Position numbers and translations under genes: made by a program. Under the pieces are notes generated by a model. The model saw only the letters and a program-made list of their open reading frames with translations, did no database searches and had not been told where the DNA came from. From Deinandra increscens subsp. villosa (lineage: Eukaryota > Streptophyta > Magnoliopsida > Asterales > Asteraceae), in assembly GCA_039602395.1 (NCBI GenBank), contig JBCNJP010000017.1:12922315-12986314 (forward strand): DNA of 64,000 nucleotides, read 5' to 3'. This document shows, piece after piece, positions 1 through 10,311 of this stretch (its first letter is position 1; each line of letters begins with the position of its first letter).

Positions 1-466
1 ATTAAGGGTACAAATCTTAATCATCTAGTGGATTGATGTAATTTTAAAGACCATCTGAATTCTTTGATAATTGTAATTATTGATAACACTATTTGAAGTT
101 TCTAGTAGTTTGAAAATAAAATATCTTTTGGGTGAATTCAAGTCGAATCGAATCTATTCTAACTAAAAACTGAATTTGAATCGAATAAAATTTGGACACA
201 AATTCAGATTTTGAATACGATTCGCTATAATCTAACTCTTATCAAATTGAATTCAAAATTAAATTTCATAAATAAAAGTTGATTAATTCGATTCAATTAA
301 TTCAGTTATCGAAATTCGACTCGTTACCCCTAATTCTACGCTCTTCAAAACATTTTTTTTTGGTGTTATGATCATTTATCGTTCCAACTAGATTTCTATA
401 AACGGGATTTTAGATAATGGTAATGAATTTGGTAAATCATGGCAGAGAATGAAGATGGTGAATTTA

Positions 467-1215
467 TAGGTTTGTAAACGAATTGAACTACACGAACATG
501 GTCATGTTTATTTAACTTTAAGCGAATATGAACAAGAACATTAGCCGAATAATTTTTTTATGTATTTGTTCATTCATTAATGAAATTTACATGTTCATGC
601 CCGTTCGTTAAAGATTAAACGAACAGTTCATGAACATAAACGAACACAAACTTAAACTTAAATGAGCACAAACCTAAACGAACAAACATACATGAAAACA
701 AAAGAACAACTATGTTCATGAACATAAACGAACGCAAACTTAAAATTAAATGAGCACAAATCTAAATTAACAAACATACATGAAAACAAAAGAGCAACTC
801 TGACACATGGTGGGTACATAGAGTAAAACGATTGCACAAAATGATTTTAAACCTTAAAAATTAGTGGTGACGTGGGTGAGTACAAAAAGTAAATTGATCG
901 TACCAAATGACTCAGTGAAAATTTAAAACCCTAAAAGAAAGAAAATGTGTAAGGCAAATTATAATTTATAAATAATTTATTTATTAATAAAGTTTTAGAT
1001 ACGTAAACGAACGGAATAAATAAACGAACACAAATAAACGAACATAAATCGATGCTCACGAACATAAATGAACGAACGAGATACGTGTTCATGTTACTTT
1101 CATTTAATTTAATGCACAAATTTTTTTTATTCGTTCATTTTATTAAATAAACGAACAAACATAAATGAACTTCTCGTCAAAAGGTTCATGAACTGTTTAC
1201 TGAATGTTTATCATT
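467..1215. repeat. hAT-like non-autonomous repeat rich in AAACGAAC
   Basis: The stretch begins TAGGTTTGTAAACGAA and is filled with AAACGAAC / GTTCGTT motifs in both orientations, ending in GGTTCATGAAC-type sequence. Copy B at 50660 begins TAGGTCTGTAAACGAATTAA, a form closer to a hAT-type terminus. No coding capacity is seen; the small minus-strand reading frame at 931-1119 is low-complexity. The right terminus and target duplication are not clear, so the class is an inference from the start motif and repeat style. Confidence 0.4.
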
Positions 1216-1627
1216 TTATTAAATAAACGAATATAAAAACTTCCAACCTCACAAGAATAATTTCCGAGTTCGTCATCGTACTTCTCCCTTACCCTACATT
1301 ACACACACTGAACATAACGGTGCGTAGTTTGTCCGTTTTATGAATGAAAAACTAAAAAAAGTTATATTATATCGACACGTTTTATTTGGTATGGATTAAA
1401 AAATACGCAATGCTTGATGTGGAATAAATATTAAAACATAGATAAAGTCATAGGAGAATCTTATTTTGCTGGATTAAGGTAGTATTTTTTTTCTTTAATT
1501 ATATTAAAGTAGCGTTTATATTGTCTACTACCAATCGCAAGTATACAAAATGGCTTTTAATAAGTTGGGTATTAAAGTCTGTTGTTTTTTACTGCAATAA
1601 AAATATAAACATCAAAACCTCTACTAA

Positions 1628-1856
1628 AGCTATCCATACTGGTAACCCTCTCGTTTGGGGGTTATGTGTCATGTGACGTATGACGTGAAAATGGAAGGCT
1701 ATGAGGTAAGGGGTGTAGTGGGAGGTTATGAGGATAAGAGAAACCAATAGAAAAGAAAAAGAAAAAAAAACATAAAACTGCTTGAAGAAAAGGGGCGCCA
1801 TGTTTACAACGCCCACCGTCGAAATCTGGCCGGATAACGCCTCATTACGGATAACC
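1628..1856. mobile_element. PIF/Harbinger-type MITE (229 bp)
   Basis: Flanked by TAA on both sides (1625-1627 and 1857-1859). Ends are AGCTATCCATACTGG on the left and, reversed, GGTTATCCGTAATGA on the right, an imperfect terminal inverted repeat of the PIF/Tourist type. Segmental copy B near 53570 reads CTCTACTAAGGTGTGGGG without the insert, so it is the empty site with a single TAA. No coding capacity. TIR and TAA target duplication together make the class fairly secure. Confidence 0.82.
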
Positions 1857-1972
1857 TAAGGTGTGGGGTGGAGACTTTCTTATTAGCCCGACTATTAAGG
1901 TATTAAGGCTCATTTTTTACATTATTGTTTTTATTGTGGACTTGTTTTTATAACTAGTTTAGCCTAGTTTAT

Positions 1973-2565
1973 GGTTGGGGATAGGATGTCAAGGAGGCAT
2001 AGGATTAAGGCTAAGTATGTATAGAGAAGGTTGTGTAGTGGAGTGTAGGTTTTAGGCCAAAACCTATTTACTTATTTGTTATTTTTTATTTTTTTATTTT
2101 TTATTTTTTATTTTTTTATTATTTTTTATTTATTTTTATATATTTTTTAATTTTAATTTTTTCTTTATTTATTTTTAGTCACTTATGTACTTATTTTCTT
2201 ATTTATTATTATTTATTATTTATTATTATTATTTATTTTACTTTATTTTATTTTTTTTCTCTCTTATTGTATTTATTTATGTATTCGTCTTTTATTATTA
2301 TTATTACTATATTATTATTATTACTTCTATTTATTCATTTTATATAGGTAGTTATATTATTAATTTTTTATATAACTTTTTGATGGTTTATGTTTTGTCT
2401 TCTTCTTACTTTTACGTCGGCATTACTTCAGAGTTGAGGGTTAGCCTCTCTATCTTTTGCGGTGGAGGTAAGGTTGTCTACATCTCACTCTCTCCATACC
2501 CTATCAATAGCCTTGTGCTTTTGTTGGGATATTACAGGGTATGGTTGTTGTTGTTGTTGTTGTTG
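1973..2565 (+). mobile_element. Non-LTR retroelement insertion (RTE-tail/SINE-like)
   Basis: A 593-bp insert flanked by the 15-bp direct repeat TTTAGCCTAGTTTAT (1958-1972 and 2566-2580). It ends in GGGTATGG followed by a (TTG)n tail, the style of 3' end known from plant RTE-clade LINEs and SINEs derived from them. Copy B near 53930 has the target once and no insert. The middle (about 2060-2400) is TTTATT-rich low complexity; the open frame at 2185-2733 is an effect of that composition. No reverse transcriptase is seen, so this is a truncated LINE or a SINE mobilised in trans. Confidence 0.72.
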
Positions 2566-2834
2566 TTTAGCCTAGTTTATATCTATAGGGGAAAAGTATG
2601 GTACACATGTCTTTTTTCGTGCGAAGATACGAATAGGGGTGAAATTATCCGCGCACGTTTGAAGATAATCATGCAAGTTATATTGATAATCACGCAAACT
2701 ATATTTCATAATCACGCTAGCTATATTTCATAATAACGCAAACTATATTTCATAATCACGCAAGCTATACGAGGAGACAGACGAGTATTTTTTTAAAGTT
2801 TTTCTAAAGTATATTAATGCTATACTCGAATTAA

Positions 2835-3258
2835 GGGCTTTTGGGATTGCTTATTTAAGGTGAAAAATTGTTTATTAGCTTATAACTTATTGAAATTTTT
2901 TTTTTTAATATTTCGATTAGCTTTTATGACGGAAAAAGTCAATAAGTAAATAAGTTGTTTTTCAAAAATTGTTTGGCTTAACTTTTATATGTAAATTGAC
3001 AAAAATAGGGTTAAGTGGGTATAAGGTAGGTGAGTATAAAGTTAAATTAAGGGAATTATGGTAAATCACACTAAAAAAGCTATAAGTAGTTTTGAAAAGC
3101 CAGAAAATCTTGGCTTATAAAAAACTGACTTATTAGCTTTTGAAAAGCCAAGAGTAAAAGTGCTTATTAAAGTTAACAAACATTTAAAAGTGTTTATTGG
3201 CTTTTCAAAAAGCTAATAAGTCAATAAGGAATTTTGAAAATCAATCCCAAACAACCCC
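2835..3258. mobile_element. MITE, hAT-like
   Basis: Ends read GGGCTTTTGGGATTG on the left and, reversed, GGGGTTGTTTGGGATTG on the right. Flanks CGAATTA and CGAAATA resemble a decayed 8-bp target duplication. The interior is rich in TTATTAGCTT / AAGCTAATAA with partial self-complementarity. Copy B retains the left end (around 54186) and then jumps to sequence equivalent to about 4848, so the insertion predates the segmental duplication. No coding capacity. Confidence 0.5.
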
Positions 3259-3475
3259 GAAATAGAATAAAATGTTCGAATTTATGGTGTATTTTTTTTA
3301 ATGATGTCATATAAAACAATTATATAAGTTAACAATTGTAGGCTATACTAAGTTACTAAATCTACCTTCCGGCTCTTTTCACGCATAAATCTGAATTAAA
3401 TCTGAAGGAGATCTTAACCATTGATTCCCTATGTCAATTGTTCACATTTCTTCCTACACTTTGCACCAAAATAAG

Positions 3476-3490
3476 CCTTTGTATCATATC

Positions 3491-3553
<63 letters not shown>

Positions 3554-3655
3554 TCAGAGTCCATATACCATTAATCAAGACTTCTTTGCGGCTCCATACC
3601 TGGATGGGTGGAACAAATAAAATTCACAACCCAAACTATCCCTTTGTATCATATC

Positions 3656-3712
<57 letters not shown>

Positions 3713-3800
3713 TCAGAGTCCATATACCATTAATCAAGACTTCTTTGCGGCTCCATACCTGGATGGGTGGAACAAATAAAATTCACAACCCAAACTATCT
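3476..3800. repeat. Tandem duplication of 165 bp with (TA)n cores
   Basis: The 165-bp unit starting CCTTTGTATCATATC occurs at 3476-3640 and again at 3641-3800. Each copy contains an (AT)n microsatellite (about 3495-3548 and 3660-3708), followed by the same unique sequence through CACAACCCAAACTATC. Apart from the AT-run length the copies appear identical, indicating a recent tandem event. The open frames here come from the Tyr-Ile reading of the (TA)n tract. Confidence 0.9.
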
Positions 3801-4848
3801 TCGTAACGACTCACAACTGAAATTCGAGTTTCTTCTAGAAACTCAACCCGAACCAAATCCCGACCCCAACAAAAAAATTCTTCTAAAAAGAAGACTACAA
3901 GAAAAACTAAAGCTCAAACAACAAACCTGCAACCTAGCGGTGCCGCACCCGTTAAACAGTGGTAACCCGAAGAGCAACATGTCTTAACTTAGTGTTGGTT
4001 CAAAGTCTTCGAGGATAAACAGCCGCATAATATTTTTAAGAAACACTCAGCTGCATAATATTATTAGGGAACACTTAGACGCATAATATTTTTAGATAAA
4101 ACATCATAATTCTGAATACCGTGTGAGGCATCAACTTAGGAGTTGTTTGGTTGAATCTGTTTCATTAAGTGTTGGATGAATAAATGTTTGGATGAATAAG
4201 AGATTCTGAACCAGTAAGTGGTGAAGCAGTAAGGACTTGTTTGGTCGGATCTCAGAATGAGATGTCTGATTCTAAATTTTGTCTTTCATGTAACTTGTCC
4301 CACATTTGTGTGTGAACAAAAAAAATGGTTAGTTTATATATGCAAACCTTTATGACATATTAAGCTCTAATGTTATGTTTTACTCCGGCATCTACTCACG
4401 CGCAGGGGGGGGGTGCAGATTTGGTAGAAATCCCTTGAAAACAATGCGATTCCCGTGCGACCTGTGGACACGAATGCAGCTCTGAAAACCCGGGTCTCGT
4501 GCGAGCAAGTTTTTGTTTTTTTCCCGTCCCTGGACCCCAGTCGTTCTCATCTCGTCCCATCCCAGCAGCAAGCGCATAGCGACCTGGACCCTCCAGAACC
4601 GACCTGGGTTTTTTCGTCCCTGGACCCTCAGTCGTTCTCTATCAGCAAGCGCATAGCGATCTGCTCAATCTCCTCCCTCCAGTCGTTCTCTGGTTCATTC
4701 GGCGAGTTTCAAGCCCCTAAATCGGACAAACACAAATCACTTTTTCGGTCAGATGTTTTCTCCTTCAGACGCGAACCAAACACCTCTAAACCAACCCTTC
4801 CTATGAATCGGGTCAGATCCAGAGGCTGGTTCAGACCAACCAAACAAC
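3801..4848. other. Non-coding stretch, no gene supported
   Basis: Mixed AT-rich sequence with a short GC-rich part around 4386-4700 containing a run of nine G. Plus-strand (4455-4946) and minus-strand open frames overlap here without any recognisable family. It is absent from segmental copy B, where the sequence jumps from the equivalent of about 2880 to about 4848. Confidence 0.6.
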
Positions 4849-5460
4849 CCCTTACTTCCAAATGGATGGATTTAAACGCCAAGATAACCAAGTTTAAACG
4901 GTATCTACAACAACCTCTTCAACTAACAAAGGAGTGGCTAAAGTGATGCGGATATTTTGAAGGTGGTAGAACACTAATTTAGTGTAGAAAACAATTCTTA
5001 TGTTTTTAATCAATTAGAAGCTTGATAGGTGGCTAGACAAAATCTAAAGTGGCGACAAGTTGTCGATTTTGAAGGACGTGGCTCAAAACGAACAAAGACA
5101 TATGAGTCAAAGGAGTATGGTACGAGTGATTTGAATAGACGGGCAACCCAATTCCATCTCAACGTCTCATAATCCGATGAAAGCCAGCCAGAACCGCCAA
5201 GACCGCCCGAGAAAAACAAAGGAAAATGACATGATTCGTCGAGCCAACAAACCAAACCCACCAGAGCGCAAATATTATCGAGTAGGTTGAATAGGTTTAA
5301 CGAGATACAATTGAAATGACTCCAATTGCAAAACCATACAGAGGAGGGGAGGTAACAAATGTGTCGGAATCTTAACGTAATAACTAAAACGATCAGTCGT
5401 CTAAAAGGCGATGATTGGTCGTCGATGAATGGTAGATAGCGAAAAAAAATAAGAGCGAAA
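4849..5460 (+). pseudogene. PIF/Harbinger ORF1-like (NAM-associated/Myb-like) remnant
   Basis: Reading across frames gives pieces such as SKWMDLNAK, SKRTKTYESKEYGTSD, RPPEKNKGK and a lysine-rich tail, the order expected of the ORF1 DNA-binding partner protein of plant PIF/Harbinger elements and its domesticated relatives. Stops and frameshifts break it throughout, and it lies in the same state in copy B (about 54256-54866). The recognition rests on short peptides and is moderate. No transposase (ORF2) remnant is seen beside it. Confidence 0.5.
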
Positions 5461-5675
5461 GTAATGAAAAAATATAAATGATGGTTTTTAGTTTTAATGT
5501 TATTTTATGTTAATTTATTTAGTTTAAATTATTTCTATTTAATGTAATTTATTTCTACTACTTTTATTAATGTTATCTTCTTAGTTTATTATTTTATTTT
5601 CTATAATGTAGAGCCTTAAATTAAGTATAGTGAAAAAAAATATATTGAAAAAAATAAAAGTGTGGTAACGTAAAT

Positions 5676-6379
5676 TTACTAGATTTTAACCTCTACATGT
5701 TGTCGTGGAGGCTTATAAATGTTGCTTTCAGTTTTAATGCAGTTTCAACTTCTGTTGTCGATTGATCAATCTCTGCTTCAATCAAACAAGTACACGGCCG
5801 ATCTGTGCAGACATCACATCTTGTTCTTGACATTACTAGAAACAAAAATATAAGCCATAGAATTTCACTCACACCACAACCGGATTTTATCCAACATCGA
5901 ATTCATCCAAATTCATATCAACAATATTAAGCCACCAACATCAACCAACCTCTGCCATTTGTCCTGTGGTTCCCACCGCCACAACCATCATCTTTGTGTT
6001 GAGTTCCGACAGTGGCATTCGGGTCTCGGTAATAGCAATTTTTTTTTGGAATTAATTATTTACAATAAATAATTATTTAATCAATTACCGAGTGAATTAA
6101 ATCAGATAATTAAATTAACAATTAATTTAATAGGCAGCGGAAAACGTTTAATTTACTAACGCAAAATATCAATCAATTAACGTAAACATAAAGCAACAGG
6201 ATTCGACAATCACCATAATGCGCAAACACCAAAAATGCGTTAAACAAACGCGACATATTTATAAATAAATAAACAATAAAATCTAAACTAATAACGAGTT
6301 TAGATATACCTGAGCGGTGATTCAAACAGACGTTCGAGACACCGGAAGTCAACGGGTGACGCTAGGGTTTCGCAGAATG
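5676..6379. other. Non-coding stretch, nothing recognised
   Basis: AT-rich sequence running up to the assembly gap. A palindrome-like AATTAATTATTTACAATAAATAATTATT lies near 6050, split here by the line of low complexity. On the minus strand, 6379-6309 resembles a 5' exon with a GTATAT donor but has no partner, so I do not call it. Confidence 0.4.
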
Positions 6380-6879
6380 NNNNNNNNNNNNNNNNNNNNN
6401 NNNNNNNNNNNNNNNNNNNNNNNNNNNNNNNNNNNNNNNNNNNNNNNNNNNNNNNNNNNNNNNNNNNNNNNNNNNNNNNNNNNNNNNNNNNNNNNNNNNN
6501 NNNNNNNNNNNNNNNNNNNNNNNNNNNNNNNNNNNNNNNNNNNNNNNNNNNNNNNNNNNNNNNNNNNNNNNNNNNNNNNNNNNNNNNNNNNNNNNNNNNN
6601 NNNNNNNNNNNNNNNNNNNNNNNNNNNNNNNNNNNNNNNNNNNNNNNNNNNNNNNNNNNNNNNNNNNNNNNNNNNNNNNNNNNNNNNNNNNNNNNNNNNN
6701 NNNNNNNNNNNNNNNNNNNNNNNNNNNNNNNNNNNNNNNNNNNNNNNNNNNNNNNNNNNNNNNNNNNNNNNNNNNNNNNNNNNNNNNNNNNNNNNNNNNN
6801 NNNNNNNNNNNNNNNNNNNNNNNNNNNNNNNNNNNNNNNNNNNNNNNNNNNNNNNNNNNNNNNNNNNNNNNNNNNNNNN
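6380..6879. other. Assembly gap, exactly 500 N
   Basis: A round 500-base run of N, the usual placeholder for a gap of unknown size. It removes the C-terminal part and left end of the hAT element. Translations spanning it are meaningless. Confidence 0.98.
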
Positions 6880-8486
6880 TTCACGCATAGTGATATCCAA
6901 AATAGTACTTAAACTCGGCTCTACATAATTTTCATCCACAATCCACTTAATATAACACCATTTTCGTCTTGGGTCGAGAACCACAACAATGAATAAAAAC
7001 ATATTTAACTTAGCAATATGCCCCCAATACTTATGAAACTTTGCTTTCATACTAACCGCCATTTCCCTCACCGATTTATCAACATGGTTTCTTTTAGTGT
7101 CAATCACCATGCCTATCCCGATTAACTCTTGCACATATACATTGCATATCACATAACGGGAACCAGAAAATTTTAAAGTAGCATCATAAAAAAATTCCAG
7201 AAAAGGCAACAAACTATTGACACCATCCCAATCAGCCTCATTAATCATACCTCCATCACATTTACTAATCTCCTTCTCCAAACAAGAATCCTTTAACAAT
7301 AAGAGAGAAAATGCTTTCTTAAACTTAATAGCAGATTCTAGCATTAAAAAAGTGGAGTTCCACCGGGTCTCAACATCCATACAAACCAAACTTTTGCTTT
7401 CTATTTTCTCTTCTTCAATACAACTTTTAAATTTTAAAAGCCTAGAGGGAGAAGACCTCACATATTTCACCAAACAACGAATTTTCTTAACTGATTTGGC
7501 TAAACAACTAAGACCATCCTTAACAACTAAATTCAAAATATGAGCTGCACATCGTATATGTAGAAAATCCCCATTCAAGACACCACATTCCCAATGATTA
7601 AACACATTTTTCAAATGCTTAATAGCAAGGTCATTAGAACTAGCATTATCGACGGTCACAGTTAAAATATTCTTTAAACCCATTCAACCAAACACTTCTC
7701 AACGGCTCTCCTAATAAGGACCCCAGAATGACCAATGATAGGACAAAAATTTTTAATTCTTTTATGCAAAACCCAATTATCATCAATGAAATGTGCGGTC
7801 AAACACATATAAGATAAGTTTTGACCCGAAGTCCAAGTGTCCGTTGTTAAGCATATTCTTGATGACATACTCTTAAAGATATCAACTAATTTCCTTCTTT
7901 CCTCAATGAATAAGCTATAACAATCTCTTGTTATAGTCGAACGTGAAGGTACAACAAAATGAGGATTTATAACCTTACAAAAAGCCCGAAAACCCTCCCG
8001 ATCCACAAAAGAAAAAGTTAACTCATCAACCATTAACATTATTACCAAGGCTTTCCTAATTGCTTCTTGGTTAAACTCCCAAAGCTTAGGAACCCCTAAG
8101 TGTTCAACAGAACCATCATCACTAACATGGGTTTTTGACTCAAGATCAATTAGTTTCTGTTTTTTATCAATGTTCGGAGGGAATTTAATACACGAATTAA
8201 TGTGATTTTTTAAAGGATTACTCTCATTTGAGCTTGCACAGCCTACTTCTTTTTCACAATACTTACATTTTGCTCTATCTACCACATCAGAATTAACAAA
8301 ATAGGTCCACCAAATAGATCTCATTTTTCTCACACGTTCAGTAGGAGTTTCACTTACAGAAGGTTGTCCACTTGGCGGTTTTCCCGCTTTTTTAGATCTT
8401 TGTTTGTTCGTCTTTGCCCTTGACATCACCTCATTTTCAGATACCATCTCGCAGTCCTCGGAGTTCCTTGTATTATGCTTTTCCAT
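6880..8486 (-). pseudogene. hAT (Ac-like) transposase, frameshifted and interrupted by gap
   Basis: Two minus-strand frames make one protein: residues 1-270 (8486-7674) and the continuation from about 7683 down to the gap. The N-terminal part has a BED zinc finger (CKYC...HINSC, about residues 77-102) and TDTWTS, a conserved hAT RNase-H-fold aspartate region. The second part has VTVDNASSND (second aspartate region), RCAAHILNLVVKDGL and ETRWNSTFLML, all hAT hallmarks. A single missing base in the GAATGGG run near 7681 puts the two parts in different frames. The C-terminal dimerisation domain is not visible and may lie in the gap. The start at 8486 is chosen because the first Met precedes a basic region and the BED finger. 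Confidence 0.85.
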
Positions 8487-9356
8487 TTATCGAGTAGGCT
8501 GCAAAAGAGAATGAATTGCAAATTAAACCAAGAATGAATCCAAATCAAAAGTTATAAACAGATTGCAAGGTTCTAAACAAGTAAACAGTAAATTAATCCC
8601 AAATCAAGCAACAATTCGTCAAAAACTACACACAAACAAAAACAGAATTAAAACACTAATTAGGTTAAAACATGCATTGACAGCAAATTAAGCCCAAATC
8701 AAGCACCAATTCGCCAGAAATCAGGCCGAAACACGCACTAACAGCAAATTAAGCTCAAATGAAGCAACAATTTATTAGAAATTAACAGAAGTAAGAGAGT
8801 AAAATTAGGTACCAGGAGAAGGAGTTGTAACCTAACGGTGAAATATCCTTGCAGTGATGTTGTTGCTTCTAAATATCGTCGGGTCGAAATCTAGAATTGG
8901 TGGATCCAGACTTGATGAGGAGCCGAGGGCCGGAGGGTCATAGAGCCACGGAAGCGTTGGAGGGGGAGCCACGGAGGCGGAGCCACGAAGGCGTCACCGC
9001 GTCAGAGGGGGAGTCGAGAGGCGGAATCGCAGATGGGATTTGGGGGGGGCGGACTGCGAAGAAGAAGGAATGGGGTAACTCGTCAGGTGGAGAGAACTCA
9101 GAGAAGAGAGCCGCTGGAAATTTGGAAAATATGAGGCGCTATCTCATCTAACCCTAATTGTTTTTAATAAATATAAAATATAAAATAATTTATTTAAAGT
9201 TTTCGGATAATTCGGGTATCCGAAACTTTCGAAAAATTTGTATATTCGTGTCCAAGTCCGAAAAATCCGGCTATCCGAAATTTTCGGATAATTCGGATAC
9301 GGAATTTCAGACAATTCGGATACGGATTCGGACTCGGATATTTTTGAACACCCCTA
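6880..9356 (-). mobile_element. hAT transposon, left end lost in assembly gap
   Basis: The right (5') terminus reads TAGGGGTGTTCAAAAATATC on the minus strand, a typical hAT end, at 9356. It is followed inward by a cluster of TTCGGATA / TATCCGAA motifs (about 9200-9340), the subterminal repeats that hAT transposases bind. Then come a 5' region (8487-9150) with degenerate repeats around AAATCAAGCAACAATTCG and the transposase reading frames. CACACAAT just outside (9357-9364) would be the 8-bp target site, but the left copy cannot be checked because that end is in the gap. Confidence 0.72.
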
Positions 9357-9432
9357 CACACAATAAACCACAAACCCTCTTCACTTTTCCACCATTTCTA
9401 TTAACTTTCACTCTAAACAATTACACTTCAAA

Positions 9433-9739
9433 ATGGCTTGGACTACCAACAAGGAGATCGCTTTGGCTCACGCTTGGCTTCACGTGTCCGAGGACAAGGT
9501 TCTTCATCACTTAACGGCGAATCAATTTTGGGCTACAGTGCTTGACCATTTCAACAAAGAACTTGGTGGTTCGAATAAAACCATACACTAAATGAACTCG
9601 AGATGACAAAAAATAACTTCGAAGGTTAACAAGTTCGAAGGTGTCTACGCCGAATACATGACAAGAAGGGTTTTTCAAACGTCGAGGTTTGGACCTTAAT
9701 GAGGAACCATCTCCAGAGGGCGTCAACTTCAAAAGATAA
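9433..9739 (+). pseudogene. PIF/Harbinger ORF1-like remnant
   Basis: From ATG 9433 the frame reads MAWTTNKEIALAHAWLHVSE, then VNKFEGVYAEYMTRR, and ends FDLNEEPSPEGVNFKR before TAA 9737-9739. This is the Myb-like/NAM-associated protein that accompanies PIF transposases. In-frame TAA and TGA (about 9589-9606), a frameshift and an internal deletion near 9670 break it. It sits just outside the hAT end with a short 5' leader (9365-9432). Its relation to the PIF transposase at 12299 is by family only; they are in different elements. Confidence 0.68.
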
Positions 9740-10311
9740 TATCTAAGTTTTTATTTATTTTATGTAAACGTTTTATTTTATTTATGTAATTTGGGGTTTA
9801 AATAAAATGTTTTTATTTTATGTTATGTGCTTGTTTTTAAAAGTAAAGAAATTATTAAAATATATTAAACTTTCAACCTATCAAATTTTACCACTCCCTC
9901 TTAAAATTCTTTAAAATTCTACTTTAATTCTTTATTTTTCTCTCTCCTGTATGACACACTCCTATTGGTTACCACTAAAACTTCCAAAACTTTCTATTCT
10001 ACCACGTCCCTCCCTTATTTTCTAATGATAGCATTGAGATAAGATTTGTCATCATTTTAAGCTTTCCAAGATCATATCTATCATTAAAATATCATCAATT
10101 ATAATTCAATCTATTACTCATCTTTCTTCTTATGCTATTATCAAAACTTACTTTTATTATATTTTCTCAATATATATAACAAGAGAAGTTACTTGGGCTT
10201 TACACAATCTTTATATGCCCCAACAGCTTGGACCCAAGGGCAAATTTTTCACCCCAACAACCAACTGGGTAAGACTCGAAGTCTCAAATTAAGATTCGGG
10301 TTTGGACTCTT
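9740..10311. other. AT-rich 3' flank of the host gene
   Basis: No coding capacity. Pyrimidine- and AT-rich sequence downstream (minus strand) of the gene at 10312; it probably includes its 3' UTR. AATAAA-like strings on the minus strand occur, but no polyadenylation site can be fixed by eye. Confidence 0.45.

Larger units (their letters stand above)
1..5675. repeat. Segmental duplication, copy A
   Basis: This block aligns by eye with 50189-55754 in the same orientation, about 50 kb away. Matching landmarks include the opening GGTACAAATCTTAATC, the AAACGAAC-rich stretch, the block ending in CATAGATAAAGTCATAGG, and the PIF ORF1 remnant near 4850-5460. The match stops near 5675. Copy A carries a MITE (1628-1856) and an RTE/SINE-like insertion (1973-2565) that copy B lacks, and keeps about 2 kb (roughly 2880-4848) missing from copy B. 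The left end may extend beyond the window. Because a 500-N gap lies at 6380, a misplaced haplotype contig is an alternative to a true duplication. Confidence 0.88.

Noticed and set aside
2185..2733. 182-codon plus-strand open frame
   Set aside because: It reads a TTTATT low-complexity tract inside a non-LTR insertion; Phe/Tyr/Leu composition only.
3438..3987. Two plus-strand open frames
   Set aside because: Produced by (TA)n microsatellites and their tandem copy.
4455..4946. 163-codon open frame
   Set aside because: No family, overlaps an antisense frame and runs into the broken ORF1 remnant.
6300..6928. Open frames crossing the N run
   Set aside because: Made of unknown bases.
8897..9151. 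84-codon Gly/Arg/Glu-rich frame
   Set aside because: It is antisense to the hAT 5' region and is a GC-rich repeat effect.
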